Positions 1 to 8,488 of a stretch of DNA of 64,000 nt are shown here, piece by piece. The position numbers and the translations under genes were made by a program. Position 1 is the stretch's first letter; the number at the start of each line of letters is the position of its first letter. The notes beneath the pieces are model-generated. The model did not search any database and was not told where the DNA came from. It saw nothing but the letters and a program-made list of their open reading frames with translations. Source of the DNA: Anaerolineae bacterium (GTDB taxonomy: Bacteria; Chloroflexota; Anaerolineae; Aggregatilineales; Aggregatilineaceae); the NCBI GenBank assembly GCA_027494015.1, contig JAOSJP010000034.1, forward strand, positions 124,001 through 188,000, in the 5' to 3' direction.

Positions 1-840
1 AGCCCGGCAGGGCTGCGCACGGGCGAGCGCAGCCCGTATTACCTGGGCGGCAAAGACCCCAATCGCCTGTTCCCCGGTCTTTCGACGCCCGATGCCGACT
101 ATCCCAACCATTTCGCCCCGGCCCTGGAGCAGGCTTACAGCCGCCTGTTCGAGCGCATCAGCGCCACAGCAAGCTACCTGATTGACCTGCACGATTTCGG
201 CATTCGCTCGATCCCGTTCGCCTTCCGCGATCCTGTGTTCTATACCGGCGCGGCTGACAAGCCGGTGGCGGAGAGGCTCCAGCAGAAGGTGGGCGAGATG
301 CTCGACGCGCTGGGCCTGACGGTGGTCAACGAGTTCGCGTCGGCGCGTTACATGGAGCTAGACCTGCATCGCTCGGTCAGCGGCGCGGCGCTCAACCGGG
401 CGCGCATCCCGGCCATCACCATCGAGATCGGCGGACAGAAGGCGGTCAACACCCACCACGCACAGGCTGTGGTGACCGGCGTGCGCAACGTCATGCGCTG
501 GGCGGGGATGCTGCCCGGCCCGCCGGAGCCGCTGCCCGACATCCCGATCATCAGGCCCGGCTACCCCGTCCGGCGCACGATCCACCCGCGCGTGCCGCAA
601 GCCTGTATCGTCCATCACCTGGTTCAGCCCGGCGATCTGCTGACTCCTGGCGACCCGGTGGCGCGCATGGTGGACATTTACGGGCGGGCCATCGGCCCGG
701 ACGGCGGGCTGCTGCGCACCAAGTTCGAGGGATTCGTGCTCGGCCTGTTTCCCGGCATGGCCTTCTATCCCAACGACGCCATCCTCGGCCTGGCCATCCA
801 CGACCAGAACGAGCTGGTCGTGCAGGTTCCGCAGCTTTGA
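1..840 (+). CDS. Aspartoacylase / succinylglutamate desuccinylase (AstE/ASPA) family protein, 5' end missing
   Basis: The reading frame is open from base 1, so the start lies upstream of the window. The visible part has DPNRLFPG, the usual Asn-Arg substrate-binding stretch of the AstE/ASPA zinc carboxypeptidase-like family, and IDLHDFG, whose His is the expected second zinc ligand. The first zinc motif (HxxE) must lie upstream. The C-terminal half (from about base 540) looks like the small beta-rich domain of the family. The family removes acyl groups from small amides such as N-acetylaspartate or succinylglutamate; substrate cannot be told here. No arginine catabolism genes are adjacent. Confidence 0.8.
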   Translation, partial: SPAGLRTGERSPYYLGGKDPNRLFPGLSTPDADYPNHFAPALEQAYSRLFERISATASYLIDLHDFGIRSIPFAFRDPVFYTGAADKPVAERLQQKVGEMLDALGLTVVNEFASARYMELDLHRSVSGAALNRARIPAITIEIGGQKAVNTHHAQAVVTGVRNVMRWAGMLPGPPEPLPDIPIIRPGYPVRRTIHPRVPQACIVHHLVQPGDLLTPGDPVARMVDIYGRAIGPDGGLLRTKFEGFVLGLFPGMAFYPNDAILGLAIHDQNELVVQVPQL

Positions 841-859
841 CGGTCTCGGCCTCTGGACA

Positions 860-894
860 CAAGAAAGCCGCCGGGTCAGTGTCCCCGGCGGCTC
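860..894 (-). terminator. Hairpin terminator between convergent genes
   Basis: GCCGCCGGG and its complement CCCGGCGGC flank a 7-8 base loop. Read on the minus strand the stem is followed by TTTCTTG, so it probably terminates the rfbB transcript. It may also serve the upstream plus-strand gene. Confidence 0.7.
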
Positions 895-916
895 GTATGC
901 GCTTGCAGCCCAGTTG

Positions 917-1945
917 CTACTCCCCTGCCCCGGCGAGGCGCTCGGCATACTGGCGCTTGTAGTATTCCAGGTACTCGCCGGTCTTGATCTTGCGCCACCA
1001 CCACTCGTTGGCCTGGTACCAGCGCACCGTTGCGGTCATCGCCTCCTCGAAGGAGTGCCGGGGCGTCCAGCCTAGCTCGGCGCGGATTTTGTCGTTGGTC
1101 AGGGCGTAGCGGCGGTCGTGGCCGGGCCGGTCGGTCACATGGCGGATCAGGCTCTCCGGCTTGCCGAGCGCCCCCAAAATGAAGCGGGTGACCTCGATGT
1201 TGTGCAGCTCGTGCTCCCCGCCGATGTTATAGATGGCGCCGGGCGCGCCCCGGTGCAGCACGGTGTCAATCGCGTCGCAGTGATCGTCCACGTACAGCCA
1301 GTCGCGCACCTGCATCCCGTCGCCATAGAGCGGCAGCGGGCGGTCGTCAATGGCCTCGGTGATAAAGAACGGGGCCAGCTTCTCCGGGTACTGGTACGGC
1401 CCGAAGGTGTTGCTGCCGCGCGTGACGGTCGTGTGCAGGCCATAGGTCACGTGGTAGGCGCGCAGCATCATCTCGCCGCCCGCCTTGCTCGCCGCGTAGG
1501 GGCTGTTCGGCTCCAACAGATCGCCTTCGCGGAAGAAGCCCTCGGCGATGGAGCCGTAGACCTCGTCTGTGCTCACATGGTGCACGCGCTGCACCCCCAC
1601 CTGCCGCGCCACGTCGAGCAGCACGTACAGGCCAACGACATCGGTCTGGATGAAGGCATCCGGCTCCAGGATCGAGCGATCCACGTGCGTCTCGGCGGCG
1701 AAGTTCACGATGGCGTCTACGCCGTACTGCTCGATCACCCGCTGCACGGTCTGGCGATGGGCGATGTCGCCGCGCTCGAAGCGGTAGTTGGGCGCATCAT
1801 GCACCGGCAGCAGGTTGTCCAGGTTGCCAGCATAGGTCAGCTTGTCGAGCACAACCACCGTGTAATCGGGATACGTCTCGACCATGCGCCGCACGAACGC
1901 GCTGCCGATGAAGCCCGCGCCGCCAGTGACCAGAATCGTCTTCAT
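917..1945 (-). CDS. rfbB: dTDP-glucose 4,6-dehydratase
   Basis: A 342-residue extended short-chain dehydrogenase that converts dTDP-glucose to dTDP-4-keto-6-deoxyglucose, the shared step for rhamnose and other deoxysugars. The N-terminus has the NAD-binding TGGAGFIGS. STDEVYG carries the Thr-Asp-Glu catalytic triad part, and YAASKA carries the Tyr-xxx-Lys pair. RGSNTFGPYQYPEKL is the typical substrate-binding stretch. Length fits the family. The ATG overlaps the stop of the upstream HAD gene by 4 bases (ATGA), so the two are translationally coupled. A thymidylyltransferase gene precedes them in the same operon, but rfbC and rfbD are not in the window. Confidence 0.95.
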   Translation of the reverse strand: MKTILVTGGAGFIGSAFVRRMVETYPDYTVVVLDKLTYAGNLDNLLPVHDAPNYRFERGDIAHRQTVQRVIEQYGVDAIVNFAAETHVDRSILEPDAFIQTDVVGLYVLLDVARQVGVQRVHHVSTDEVYGSIAEGFFREGDLLEPNSPYAASKAGGEMMLRAYHVTYGLHTTVTRGSNTFGPYQYPEKLAPFFITEAIDDRPLPLYGDGMQVRDWLYVDDHCDAIDTVLHRGAPGAIYNIGGEHELHNIEVTRFILGALGKPESLIRHVTDRPGHDRRYALTNDKIRAELGWTPRHSFEEAMTATVRWYQANEWWWRKIKTGEYLEYYKRQYAERLAGAGE

Positions 1946-2802
1946 GAAGCAGTTCTCCTCTCAGAGGGATCGGGCGCAGTCTCCGTGCCTGGTGCCGCCA
2001 GGACGAAGCGGTGGATCGCGTGTCCAACTCCATCCTCGTCATTGCTGCCGGTGACGTAATCGGCTGCCGCCCGCACTTCCTGCGGCGCGTGGCGCATGGC
2101 CACGCCGATCCCGGCGCGACGGATCATGTCCAGGTCGTTGCAGTTGTCGCCCAGGCAGAGCGCGTCGCGGACATCCAGGCCGAGGTGCTCCACCAGGCGA
2201 GCCAGCGCCGTGCCCTTGGTCACCCCGGCGGGCATGACCTCTACCACCGAGGCCAGGCCGGAGCGCACGACCTGCGCCCGCCCGTCGAAAGCGCGCCACA
2301 GGTCGTCGAAAAAGCGGCTCGCCCGGTCGTGATCCTGGTGCATCAGCACCATCTTGAACGGGCGGTAGTGCCCGCGCAGCGCGGTCGCCCAGTCGTCCAC
2401 CAGGTCGGGCAGCGGCTCGTGGTGCTCAAGCAGCTCCGCGACATTGGCATCGTGAACGGTCGAAAGCAGCCCCTTGGCCGTGTAGACCACCGGCGTGAAG
2501 CCGCGCGCCTCGGCCATGCCGATTGCCTCCAGCGCGCAGTCGAGCGGGATCGGGTTTTCGTAGACTAGCGTTCCGTCCGGGGCGAAAACCTGCGTGCCGT
2601 TGCCGCAGATGAGCGGGATGGTGATCCCGAACTGCTCGATCAGCGCCACCGTGGAGGGGAATGTTTTGCCGGTCGCCACCGTGAACAGCACGCCGCGCGC
2701 CTGGGCCGCGCGGACAGCCGCCTCGGTGAAGGGCGAGACGATGTGGTCGGAGGTGAGCAGCGTGCCGTCCAGGTCGGCGACGATGAGACGTACAGGAGAC
2801 AT
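1942..2802 (-). CDS. Cof-type HAD superfamily phosphatase
   Basis: A HAD hydrolase of the Cof/YbiV type, which dephosphorylates small phosphorylated metabolites such as sugar phosphates. Motif I is VADLDGTLL near the N-terminus, with the nucleophile and acid Asp residues. The late motif GDNCNDLDM is the Mg-binding Asp pair typical of IIB-cap members. The middle carries the alpha/beta C2 cap. A GTG two codons upstream (2808) could also start it; no clear Shine-Dalgarno is seen for either. It lies 15 bases after the thymidylyltransferase gene and overlaps rfbB, so it probably acts in, or is coexpressed with, nucleotide-sugar synthesis. Confidence 0.88.
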   Translation of the reverse strand: MSPVRLIVADLDGTLLTSDHIVSPFTEAAVRAAQARGVLFTVATGKTFPSTVALIEQFGITIPLICGNGTQVFAPDGTLVYENPIPLDCALEAIGMAEARGFTPVVYTAKGLLSTVHDANVAELLEHHEPLPDLVDDWATALRGHYRPFKMVLMHQDHDRASRFFDDLWRAFDGRAQVVRSGLASVVEVMPAGVTKGTALARLVEHLGLDVRDALCLGDNCNDLDMIRRAGIGVAMRHAPQEVRAAADYVTGSNDEDGVGHAIHRFVLAAPGTETAPDPSERRTAS

Positions 2803-2817
2803 CAGCACATAAGCCCG

Positions 2818-3888
2818 CTACAGCAGCCCCAGCCGGCTGTGATCGCCCAGGTGCATCTTGATCGCTTTGGGACGCAGCGCGTTGATGGTGACCTCGGCGT
2901 GACGCCCGATCAGGCTGTCCTGGATGCGCGTCGGAATGTCGCGGATGGTGCTGTGCTCCAGCACGATGCTGCGCTCGATCTCGCTGTTCTCGATCACCAC
3001 GTCGTGATAAATGCTGGAGAACGGCCCCACGTAGCTGTTGACGATGCGCGTGTTGCGCCCGATGATCGCCGGCCCGCGCACCACGCTGTGGATGATCTCC
3101 GCTCCGTCTTCGACCGTCACGCGCGTATCCACCTCCGACGCCGCATCCACGCGCCCACGAATCTCCGGCGTCAATTCCTCCAGGACGAGGCTGTTGGCGG
3201 TGAGCATGTCGCCGGGCCGCCCCGTGTCAATCCACCAGCCGCGATGGATGTGCGGGTAGACGACGTAGCCGTGCTCGACCAGCCATTGGATGGCGTCGGT
3301 GATCTCAAGCTCGCCGCGAAACGACGGCCTGATGGCCTCTGTCGCTTCGAAGATGTGGTGGTCGAACATGTAGATGCCGACCAGGGCCAGGTTCGACGGC
3401 GGGTCCTTCGGCTTCTCGATCAGCTCGACGATGCGCCCTTCGCCGTTCAGCCGGGCGACGCCGTACTGCTCCGGCACCTCAACCTCGGTCAGCACGATCT
3501 GGCTGTTCCAGTCGTGATGATCGGCGAACTCAGCAATGAGCGGGCTGATGCCGCCCTGGATGACGTTGTCGCCCAGGAACATGACGAAGCGGTCGTCGCC
3601 CAGGAAATCGCGCGAGATCTTCACAGCGTGGGCCAGGCCCAGCGGCGCGTCCTGCGGGATATAGGTCACGCGCACGCCGAACTGCGCGCCATCCCGCACG
3701 GCCTCGCGAATCTCCGGCCCGGTGTCGCCGATGACGATGCCGATCTCCTCCACGCTGGCAGCGCGAATCGCCTCGATGACGCGGAAGAGCACCGGCTTGT
3801 TGGCCACCGGGATCAACTGCTTGGCTCGCGTATAGGTCAGCGGATACAGGCGCGTGCCCTTGCCGCCGCTCAGGATCAATCCCTTCAC
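2818..3888 (-). CDS. rfbA: Glucose-1-phosphate thymidylyltransferase, long form
   Basis: A 356-residue sugar nucleotidyltransferase making dTDP-glucose from dTTP and glucose-1-phosphate. The N-terminus has the GGKGTRLYPLT signature with the catalytic Lys/Arg, then LGDN near residue 110 for metal binding. The last 110 residues contain hexapeptide repeats that form a left-handed beta helix, as in the long StrD-like forms rather than the 290-residue RmlA. The start is GTG, with AAGGGG upstream. It is the first gene of an operon with the HAD phosphatase and rfbB. A second copy of this family lies at 27074-28151. Confidence 0.9.
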   Translation of the reverse strand: MKGLILSGGKGTRLYPLTYTRAKQLIPVANKPVLFRVIEAIRAASVEEIGIVIGDTGPEIREAVRDGAQFGVRVTYIPQDAPLGLAHAVKISRDFLGDDRFVMFLGDNVIQGGISPLIAEFADHHDWNSQIVLTEVEVPEQYGVARLNGEGRIVELIEKPKDPPSNLALVGIYMFDHHIFEATEAIRPSFRGELEITDAIQWLVEHGYVVYPHIHRGWWIDTGRPGDMLTANSLVLEELTPEIRGRVDAASEVDTRVTVEDGAEIIHSVVRGPAIIGRNTRIVNSYVGPFSSIYHDVVIENSEIERSIVLEHSTIRDIPTRIQDSLIGRHAEVTINALRPKAIKMHLGDHSRLGLL

Positions 3889-3954
3889 CGTCAGTTATCC
3901 CCTTTGTGTCTGGCCTTCTCAATATCGGGGCGCTGCTTGCCGCACCCCCGGTTT

Positions 3955-4047
3955 ACCTCACCCCCAGTCTCGCTCCGCTCGGCTTGCCCCCTCTCCGTCA
4001 ACGGAGAGGGGGCGGCGAGGCGCGCCAGCGCCGAGCGGGGGTGAGGT
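3955..4047. repeat. Palindromic repeat R1, copy 1
   Basis: Outer arms ACCTCACCCCC and GGGGGTGAGGT surround an inner hairpin CCCCCTCTCCGT/ACGGAGAGGGGG. The parts between read GCCTCGCTCCGCTCGGC on one side and GGCGAGGCGCGCCAGCGCC on the other. It is one of 17 copies or remnants in the window. Confidence 0.9.
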
Positions 4048-4084
4048 CCGTAGGGGCGCTGCTTGCCGCACCCCCAGCAGAATA

Positions 4085-4115
4085 GACTCCCGAAGTCTCA
4101 GAGACTTCGGAAGTC
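4085..4115. repeat. Short palindrome downstream of the BY-kinase-like gene
   Basis: GACTCCCGAAGTCT and AGACTTCGGAAGTC pair almost perfectly around a minimal loop. It lies 17 bases past the end of the minus-strand kinase-like gene and could act as a terminator, although no T tract follows. The rest of the 3889-4131 gap is repeat R1 and its flank. Confidence 0.6.
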
Positions 4116-4131
4116 TTGTGCAGGCTCGCCC

Positions 4132-4800
4132 CTACTTTCGGGCGTAGTACCCGCTCACGGCACTGTCGCGCGGCGCGTTGATCAGCACCGCCCCCAGAAT
4201 GTTCACGTTGACGCGCTGTAGCTCGTCCCTGGCGCGAGCGGCATGGTCGCGGCGCGACGCGCCCGCCCGCAGCACCAGCAGCAGCCCGTCGAGCTTGTGC
4301 CCCAGCACGGCAGCGTCACTGACGGCCAGCACCGGCGGCGCATCGAACAGCACGTAGTCGGCGCGCTCGCGCAGCGCAGCGATCACCTCGTCCATGCGCC
4401 GCGACCCCACCAGATCGGCGGGATTAGGCGGCAGCGGCCCGCTGGTGAGCACGTGGAGATTGTCCACGCCCGCCGCCTGCAGCGGGGGATCGGCCAGGGC
4501 CGCGTTGTCGAGCAGCATGGTCGTCAGGCCGCGCTCGTTGCCCAGCCCCCACAGCGCGTGCTGGGCGGGCTTGCGCAGGTCGCAATCCACCGCCACCGTG
4601 CGATGCCCCGCCTGGGCCAGGGTCACGGCCAGGTTGGCCAGCGCCGCGCTCGCCCCTTCACCGGGCACCGCCGAGGTGATCACCAGAGCGCTGGCCTGGC
4701 GATCCACGCCGTAGAACATCAGGTTCGTGCGCAGCGTCCGGTAGGCTTCGGCGGCGGGCGCGCGCGGATCAGTCAGCGTAATCAGGTTCGGAGCGGGCAT
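4132..4800 (-). CDS. CpsD/CapB-family BY-kinase-like protein with altered Walker A
   Basis: A 222-residue P-loop protein of the bacterial tyrosine kinase family that controls polysaccharide polymerisation with a Wzz partner. The Walker A' (VDCDLRKP) and Walker B (YVLFDAPP) motifs are intact. The Walker A reads PGEGASAA where PGEGKSTT is expected, so the invariant Lys (about residue 50) is Ala. A short Tyr cluster (GYYARK) closes the protein. The start at 4800 is ATG; a GTG sits one codon earlier. It follows a Wzz-like gene by 10 bases. The lost Lys suggests weak or no ATPase activity, leaving perhaps a structural role; this is inference. Confidence 0.85.
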   Translation of the reverse strand: MPAPNLITLTDPRAPAAEAYRTLRTNLMFYGVDRQASALVITSAVPGEGASAALANLAVTLAQAGHRTVAVDCDLRKPAQHALWGLGNERGLTTMLLDNAALADPPLQAAGVDNLHVLTSGPLPPNPADLVGSRRMDEVIAALRERADYVLFDAPPVLAVSDAAVLGHKLDGLLLVLRAGASRRDHAARARDELQRVNVNILGAVLINAPRDSAVSGYYARK

Positions 4801-4809
4801 CACCCCACC

Positions 4810-5472
4810 TCACATGTGGCTATCTTCAGGAGGAATCGCCGCCAGCAGGGGCAGCGCCAGGAAGTTCTGCACGTCGTCGCGGCTGCGCAGGATGTTGGAC
4901 TCCAGGTATTCCAGCGCAAACACCACTACCCCGCCCAGCAGCAGGCCCAGCACCGCTCCGGCCAGCACATTGATCTTGGTCTTGGGCGAGTGCAGCCCGT
5001 AAGTGGCCGTGTCAATCAGCAGGGCGTCAATGCGGTCTTCGCGCTGCAAGTCGCGGTTGTCTTCGGTGCGGTAATCCACGAGCAGGCGGCCCAGCTCGGT
5101 GGCGATGCGCGCCGCCAGCGGCCCGTCCTGCATATCCACGTCAATCTGCACGACGAGCTGCGTCGGGTCCGAGCTGATCGTCGTGTAGCTGCGCAGGTCG
5201 CCCGGTGTCATATCAAGCTGCAGGCGAACAATAACGGCGGCGGCCTGCGTGTCCGTGTTGAGATAGACCACGTAGCTGCGCAGCAGAATGCGCAGCGTCT
5301 CCGTCAGGCCGTAGTCGTTGCGCGCCGGCTGGAGCAGGACTCGCTGCGTGGCGCGGTACACGGGCGTCTGCGCCTTGCTGAGAGCAAAAGCGGCCCCCGC
5401 CGTGATCGCCATCGCCAGGAGGAGAATCCACCCACGCCGGATCAGGATTCGGGCGTAATAAGCCAGGTTCAT
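4810..5472 (-). CDS. Wzz/YveK-like chain-length determinant protein
   Basis: A 220-residue membrane protein of the polysaccharide copolymerase type. A first transmembrane helix lies at about residues 15-33 (ILLLAMAITAGAAFAL) and a second near residues 165-187, with an extracytoplasmic alpha/beta region between them. This is the layout of the membrane adaptor of a split Wzz/BY-kinase pair. The ATG at 5472 is preferred over the GTG at 5481 because of spacing from GAGG. The next gene downstream is the BY-kinase-like gene, which fits a single export/regulation unit. Confidence 0.85.
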   Translation of the reverse strand: MNLAYYARILIRRGWILLLAMAITAGAAFALSKAQTPVYRATQRVLLQPARNDYGLTETLRILLRSYVVYLNTDTQAAAVIVRLQLDMTPGDLRSYTTISSDPTQLVVQIDVDMQDGPLAARIATELGRLLVDYRTEDNRDLQREDRIDALLIDTATYGLHSPKTKINVLAGAVLGLLLGGVVVFALEYLESNILRSRDDVQNFLALPLLAAIPPEDSHM

Positions 5473-5566
5473 CTGCTGCACGTCCTCAATAAGCTAAGGC
5501 CGCCGCCTCGCGCCGGTATTATAGCAGGTGTCTCCGCGGGGGCGTATTAGTATACGCCCCCACATG

Positions 5567-5661
5567 ACCTCACCCCCGCTCGGCGCTGGCGCGCCTCGCC
5601 TCCCCCTCTCCGTAAACGGAGAGGGGGAAGAGCCGAGCGTAGCGAGGTCAGGGGGTGAGGT
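5567..5661. repeat. Palindromic repeat R1, copy 2
   Basis: Full-length copy with outer ACCTCACCCCC/GGGGGTGAGGT arms and inner CCCCCTCTCCGT/ACGGAGAGGGGG hairpin, between the two Wzz-like genes. Confidence 0.9.
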
Positions 5662-5700
5662 TGATCGGTCGCCATCTCAATGCCTCTCACATCGCTGTCC

Positions 5701-5760
5701 GCCCCTGAACTCCGCAACGGAGAGGGGAGGCCGAGCGCAGCGAGACCAGAGGGGTGAGGT
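5701..5760. repeat. Palindromic repeat R1, copy 3 (partial)
   Basis: Only the right half remains: GGAGAGGGG, GCCGAGCGCAGCGAG and the end GGGGTGAGGT. It lies 40 bases from copy 2. Confidence 0.75.
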
Positions 5761-5786
5761 CAGGCAATGCCCACACGGCCCCGGCC

Positions 5787-6485
5787 TCATTCCCCCGGAA
5801 TCTCGGCCAGCACTTCCAGCCCCAGCGATTCCACGTCCTGGCGCGTGCGCACGCTGCGATCCAGGTACTCCGCCAGCCCCGCCAGGCCCACCCCGGCGGC
5901 CAGCCCCAGCGCCAGCCGCAGCAGCGGCGCGACGCGCGAGGTCAGCGGCGCGGGCACCTGGGCCACTTCGAGCGAGTCCAGCGGCACGACGCGGGCCGGC
6001 GAGACCGCGAACTGCGGGAAGTATTCGGCGTTGCGCTCGCGCAGCGCCTGGATCGCCGCGTGGGCAATGGGGCTGATCTCCGAGGGATCCTTCCAGCGCA
6101 CGTACAGCGTGACAATGCTGCGGTAGCTCTCGGCGGCGAAAGCCTCGAAGAGGTCAGGGGCCGGGATGTTCAGCCCGCCCTCGGCGGCAATCTGCGCGAC
6201 TTCCTCGGCGAAGCTGTTGCTGGCAATCCAGTGGGGCAGATTGACCGCCACGTACTCCGAGGCCAGCCACACCACGTAACTGGTGTCCTCATAGGCGCTT
6301 TCGGGCGCGGCGCTCGCCGCGTCGGGCGGAGCCGCCGCCGTCAGCCGCACGCGCACTTCGTAGCTCGGCGGGGGATGCAGCGCATCGGCCAGCGCGGGCA
6401 GCGTCAGCACGAGCACGACAGCCGCCGGCAGGGCGATCAGCCACCAGCGCCGCCGGATCACGTTCCACAGTGCGATCAGTTCCAT
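5787..6485 (-). CDS. Second Wzz-like polysaccharide chain-length determinant
   Basis: About 232 residues with a basic N-terminus (RRRWW) and a transmembrane helix at about residues 15-35. An Ala/Pro-rich extracytoplasmic region follows, then a second membrane segment near residues 195-215 and a short cytoplasmic tail (RTRQDVESLGLEVLAEIPGE, the usual tail of Wzz proteins). It is weakly similar in design to the neighbour at 4810-5472 and lies upstream of it, separated by two repeat copies. A GTG at 6509 gives eight more residues. Two Wzz-like proteins beside one kinase-like protein suggests a two-component copolymerase. Confidence 0.8.
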   Translation of the reverse strand: MELIALWNVIRRRWWLIALPAAVVLVLTLPALADALHPPPSYEVRVRLTAAAPPDAASAAPESAYEDTSYVVWLASEYVAVNLPHWIASNSFAEEVAQIAAEGGLNIPAPDLFEAFAAESYRSIVTLYVRWKDPSEISPIAHAAIQALRERNAEYFPQFAVSPARVVPLDSLEVAQVPAPLTSRVAPLLRLALGLAAGVGLAGLAEYLDRSVRTRQDVESLGLEVLAEIPGE

Positions 6486-6671
6486 AGTCTGCGTCTCGCG
6501 CAGCGCCACCCGGCAGCCGCGCCCTGCCCTGCCAACCGCTCGATGCCGCGATTATACCCCGTTCGCGCCAATCGCGAGAGAGCGTGATCTGCGCGCCGGG
6601 CAATCGTAGGCGGTTCGCCGTTGTGTTGAGTTATACTCATGGAGATGCACGATCGGGCTGTTGCAGGATTC

Positions 6672-6760
6672 GGTTGTTGGTTGCTGGTTCTTGGTTGCTG
6701 ATAGAGCGGACGCGCGCGGCAATTGCGTTGCCAGGAGCCACCCACCAATCACCAACAACC
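6672..6760. repeat. TGGTTGTTGG-type inverted repeat
   Basis: The left arm is a run of GGTTGTTGGTTGCTGG-like words. The right arm is CCACCAATCACCAACAACC. The two can fold into an imperfect long hairpin just upstream of the DUF1232 gene. A related element occurs at 63103-63226. Confidence 0.65.
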
Positions 6761-6777
6761 AGATCAGGAAGGAAGCC

Positions 6778-7221
6778 ATGCCACGCAGGAACGTCAGCCA
6801 GGCGCGCGATCCCTATGGCGAGGACGAGAGCTACGACCGGTACGATGAGGAATACGCTGAGTACGACGAAGAGTACGAGGACGACCGCCCAGCTCGCCGC
6901 GCGCGCCAGAGCGAGCCGCTCGCCCGCCAGGCGCTCGACTGGGGAATCAGCGGCAGCATCCTGGCAATCCTCGTGCTGACGGCGATCTACGCCTTCTTTC
7001 CGATAGACGCCATTCCAGACTTCATTCCATTCGCCGGGCAGGCCGACGACATCGGTGCGATTCTGGCCGGGGGCGGCTCGGTGACCTTCCTCACCGTGCT
7101 GCGCTACGTCCTGCGCACGCGGATCGGGCGGTGGGGCTGCCTGATCACCATCGTGTTGGTGGCAGTCGGCGCGTTCACTGTCTTCTGGGCGTTGCTGCGC
7201 CTTTTCGACGCCGTGCTATAG
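6778..7221 (+). CDS. DUF1232 (YkvA-like) membrane protein
   Basis: A 147-residue protein. Residues 1-45 are very rich in Asp, Glu and Tyr. Residues 55-100 hold the DUF1232 core, FFPIDAIPDFIPFAGQADD, which sits next to a hydrophobic helix. A second membrane helix closes the protein (about residues 120-143). The ATG is chosen because AGGAAGGAAG lies just before it; the frame is open further upstream. The function of the domain is not established. The long acidic head is unusual for the family. Confidence 0.85.
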   Translation: MPRRNVSQARDPYGEDESYDRYDEEYAEYDEEYEDDRPARRARQSEPLARQALDWGISGSILAILVLTAIYAFFPIDAIPDFIPFAGQADDIGAILAGGGSVTFLTVLRYVLRTRIGRWGCLITIVLVAVGAFTVFWALLRLFDAVL

Positions 7222-7227
7222 CGCCGC

Positions 7228-8280
7228 TTACTGCGGGACTGGCTCCAGGCACGATGGCAGCGCAGCCACATCCTTCGGCCACACCTGCCCGTAGAACGAC
7301 AGATACTCCGCCACGTGTGACGACCAGTATGCCATATCGTGGTCGCCCACGGGGTCCACGAAGTAGTCGTGGGCGATGCCATTCTGGCGCAGCAAATCGC
7401 TCATGCGCCGCGCGTTGGCGCTCACATAGTCGTCCGCCCCATGATCGAGATAGATACGCAGCGCAGCCTGGGCAGGGTTGGCGCGCGCGGCCAGTTCGAG
7501 GGGGTTGAACTCCGGCGCGACGTTGTCCGGATCGAAGTGCGGGCTGTGACCGCCGACCGCGCTGAAGGCGTCCGGGTGGCGCAGGGCGATGCTGAACGCC
7601 CAGAATCCGCCGCGCGAGATGCCGCCAATGGCTCGCCCGGCGCGCGCGCTCCACAGGCAGAAATCGCGCTCTATCGCCGGAACAAGCTCGTCCAGGATCA
7701 CCGTCTCATAGGACGCGCCATCCGGCTGATCGTTAAGCTCGGCGATCAGCCCGCCATCGGGCATGAGCACGACCATCGGCGGCAGCGTTCCGCTGGCAAT
7801 GCCCTGATCCATGACCGATGGCACGCCGAGGTCCACCCACATCCCGTCGTCGTACCCCGTGCCGTGCAGCAGCACCACATAGGGATAGCGTTGCAGGGAC
7901 TCGTAGAAGCAGGGCGGCAGGTACATGTAGTAGGTGATCTCGTCGCCGGTCACGGCGCTGGGCACCGCCCCCTGAATGACGCGCCCGGTCGTCTCCGGGC
8001 AGGCGAAGGGGGTGGGCGAAGGCAGCGCGGTCGCCTCTGGCAAAGGAGTATCCGAGGGGATCGGCGTGTTGACGACACCCGCCGCCATCGGCCCGCCAGC
8101 CGGCGGCGTCGCGGCGCTGCCCAGCGGCGGGGTGGGCACCGGCTCCGTAAGAGTGTCCGGCGTCTCGCCGGTGACGACGATGTAGACAGGTGTCTGGTCA
8201 GGAGCCAGCGGCTCGCAAGCAGCCAGCACGATCAGCGTCAGGATGACGGCGGGCAACAGCAGGTGTTTTCTGGGTATCAT
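7228..8280 (-). CDS. Secreted lipoprotein esterase (esterase D / Fes-like alpha/beta hydrolase)
   Basis: A 350-residue protein starting at the ATG at 8280. It has a signal peptide with lipobox LAAC, then a Pro/Thr-rich linker to about residue 75, then an alpha/beta hydrolase of the PF00756 type. VLLHGTGYDD lines the oxyanion region, GGISRGGFWA carries the nucleophile Ser (GxSxG), and VGDHDMAYW carries the catalytic His. Such enzymes cleave esters such as acetyl or feruloyl groups or act as mycolyl-like transferases; substrate is unknown. The gene converges on the DUF1232 gene with a 6-base gap. Confidence 0.88.
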   Translation of the reverse strand: MIPRKHLLLPAVILTLIVLAACEPLAPDQTPVYIVVTGETPDTLTEPVPTPPLGSAATPPAGGPMAAGVVNTPIPSDTPLPEATALPSPTPFACPETTGRVIQGAVPSAVTGDEITYYMYLPPCFYESLQRYPYVVLLHGTGYDDGMWVDLGVPSVMDQGIASGTLPPMVVLMPDGGLIAELNDQPDGASYETVILDELVPAIERDFCLWSARAGRAIGGISRGGFWAFSIALRHPDAFSAVGGHSPHFDPDNVAPEFNPLELAARANPAQAALRIYLDHGADDYVSANARRMSDLLRQNGIAHDYFVDPVGDHDMAYWSSHVAEYLSFYGQVWPKDVAALPSCLEPVPQ

Positions 8281-8377
8281 GGCGGCGATTATATGCGCAT
8301 GACAACGGTTGCACAAGCCTTGTGGTTGCGGGGGGCGTGCAAAGGTTGTCAGCGACTTGTTTGACGTGGGGGTATTG

Positions 8378-8471
8378 ACCTCACCCCCAGCCTGGCTGCG
8401 CTCGGCTCTTCCCCCTCTCCGTCAACGGAGAGGGGGCGGCGAGGCGCGCCAGCGCCGAGCGGGGGTGAGGT
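8378..8471. repeat. Palindromic repeat R1, copy 4
   Basis: Full-length copy. Its left flank (8335-8377) is the TGCAAAGGTTGTCAGCGACTTG arm also seen at 35120. Its right flank leads into the inserted element at 8489. Confidence 0.9.
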
Positions 8472-8488
8472 AAAGGGGGCGCAGCAGA

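Noticed and set aside
2743..4044. Long plus-strand open frame of 433 codons opposite rfbA and the HAD gene
   Set aside because: It is the shadow of the real genes on the other strand in GC-rich DNA; the translation has no family-like features.
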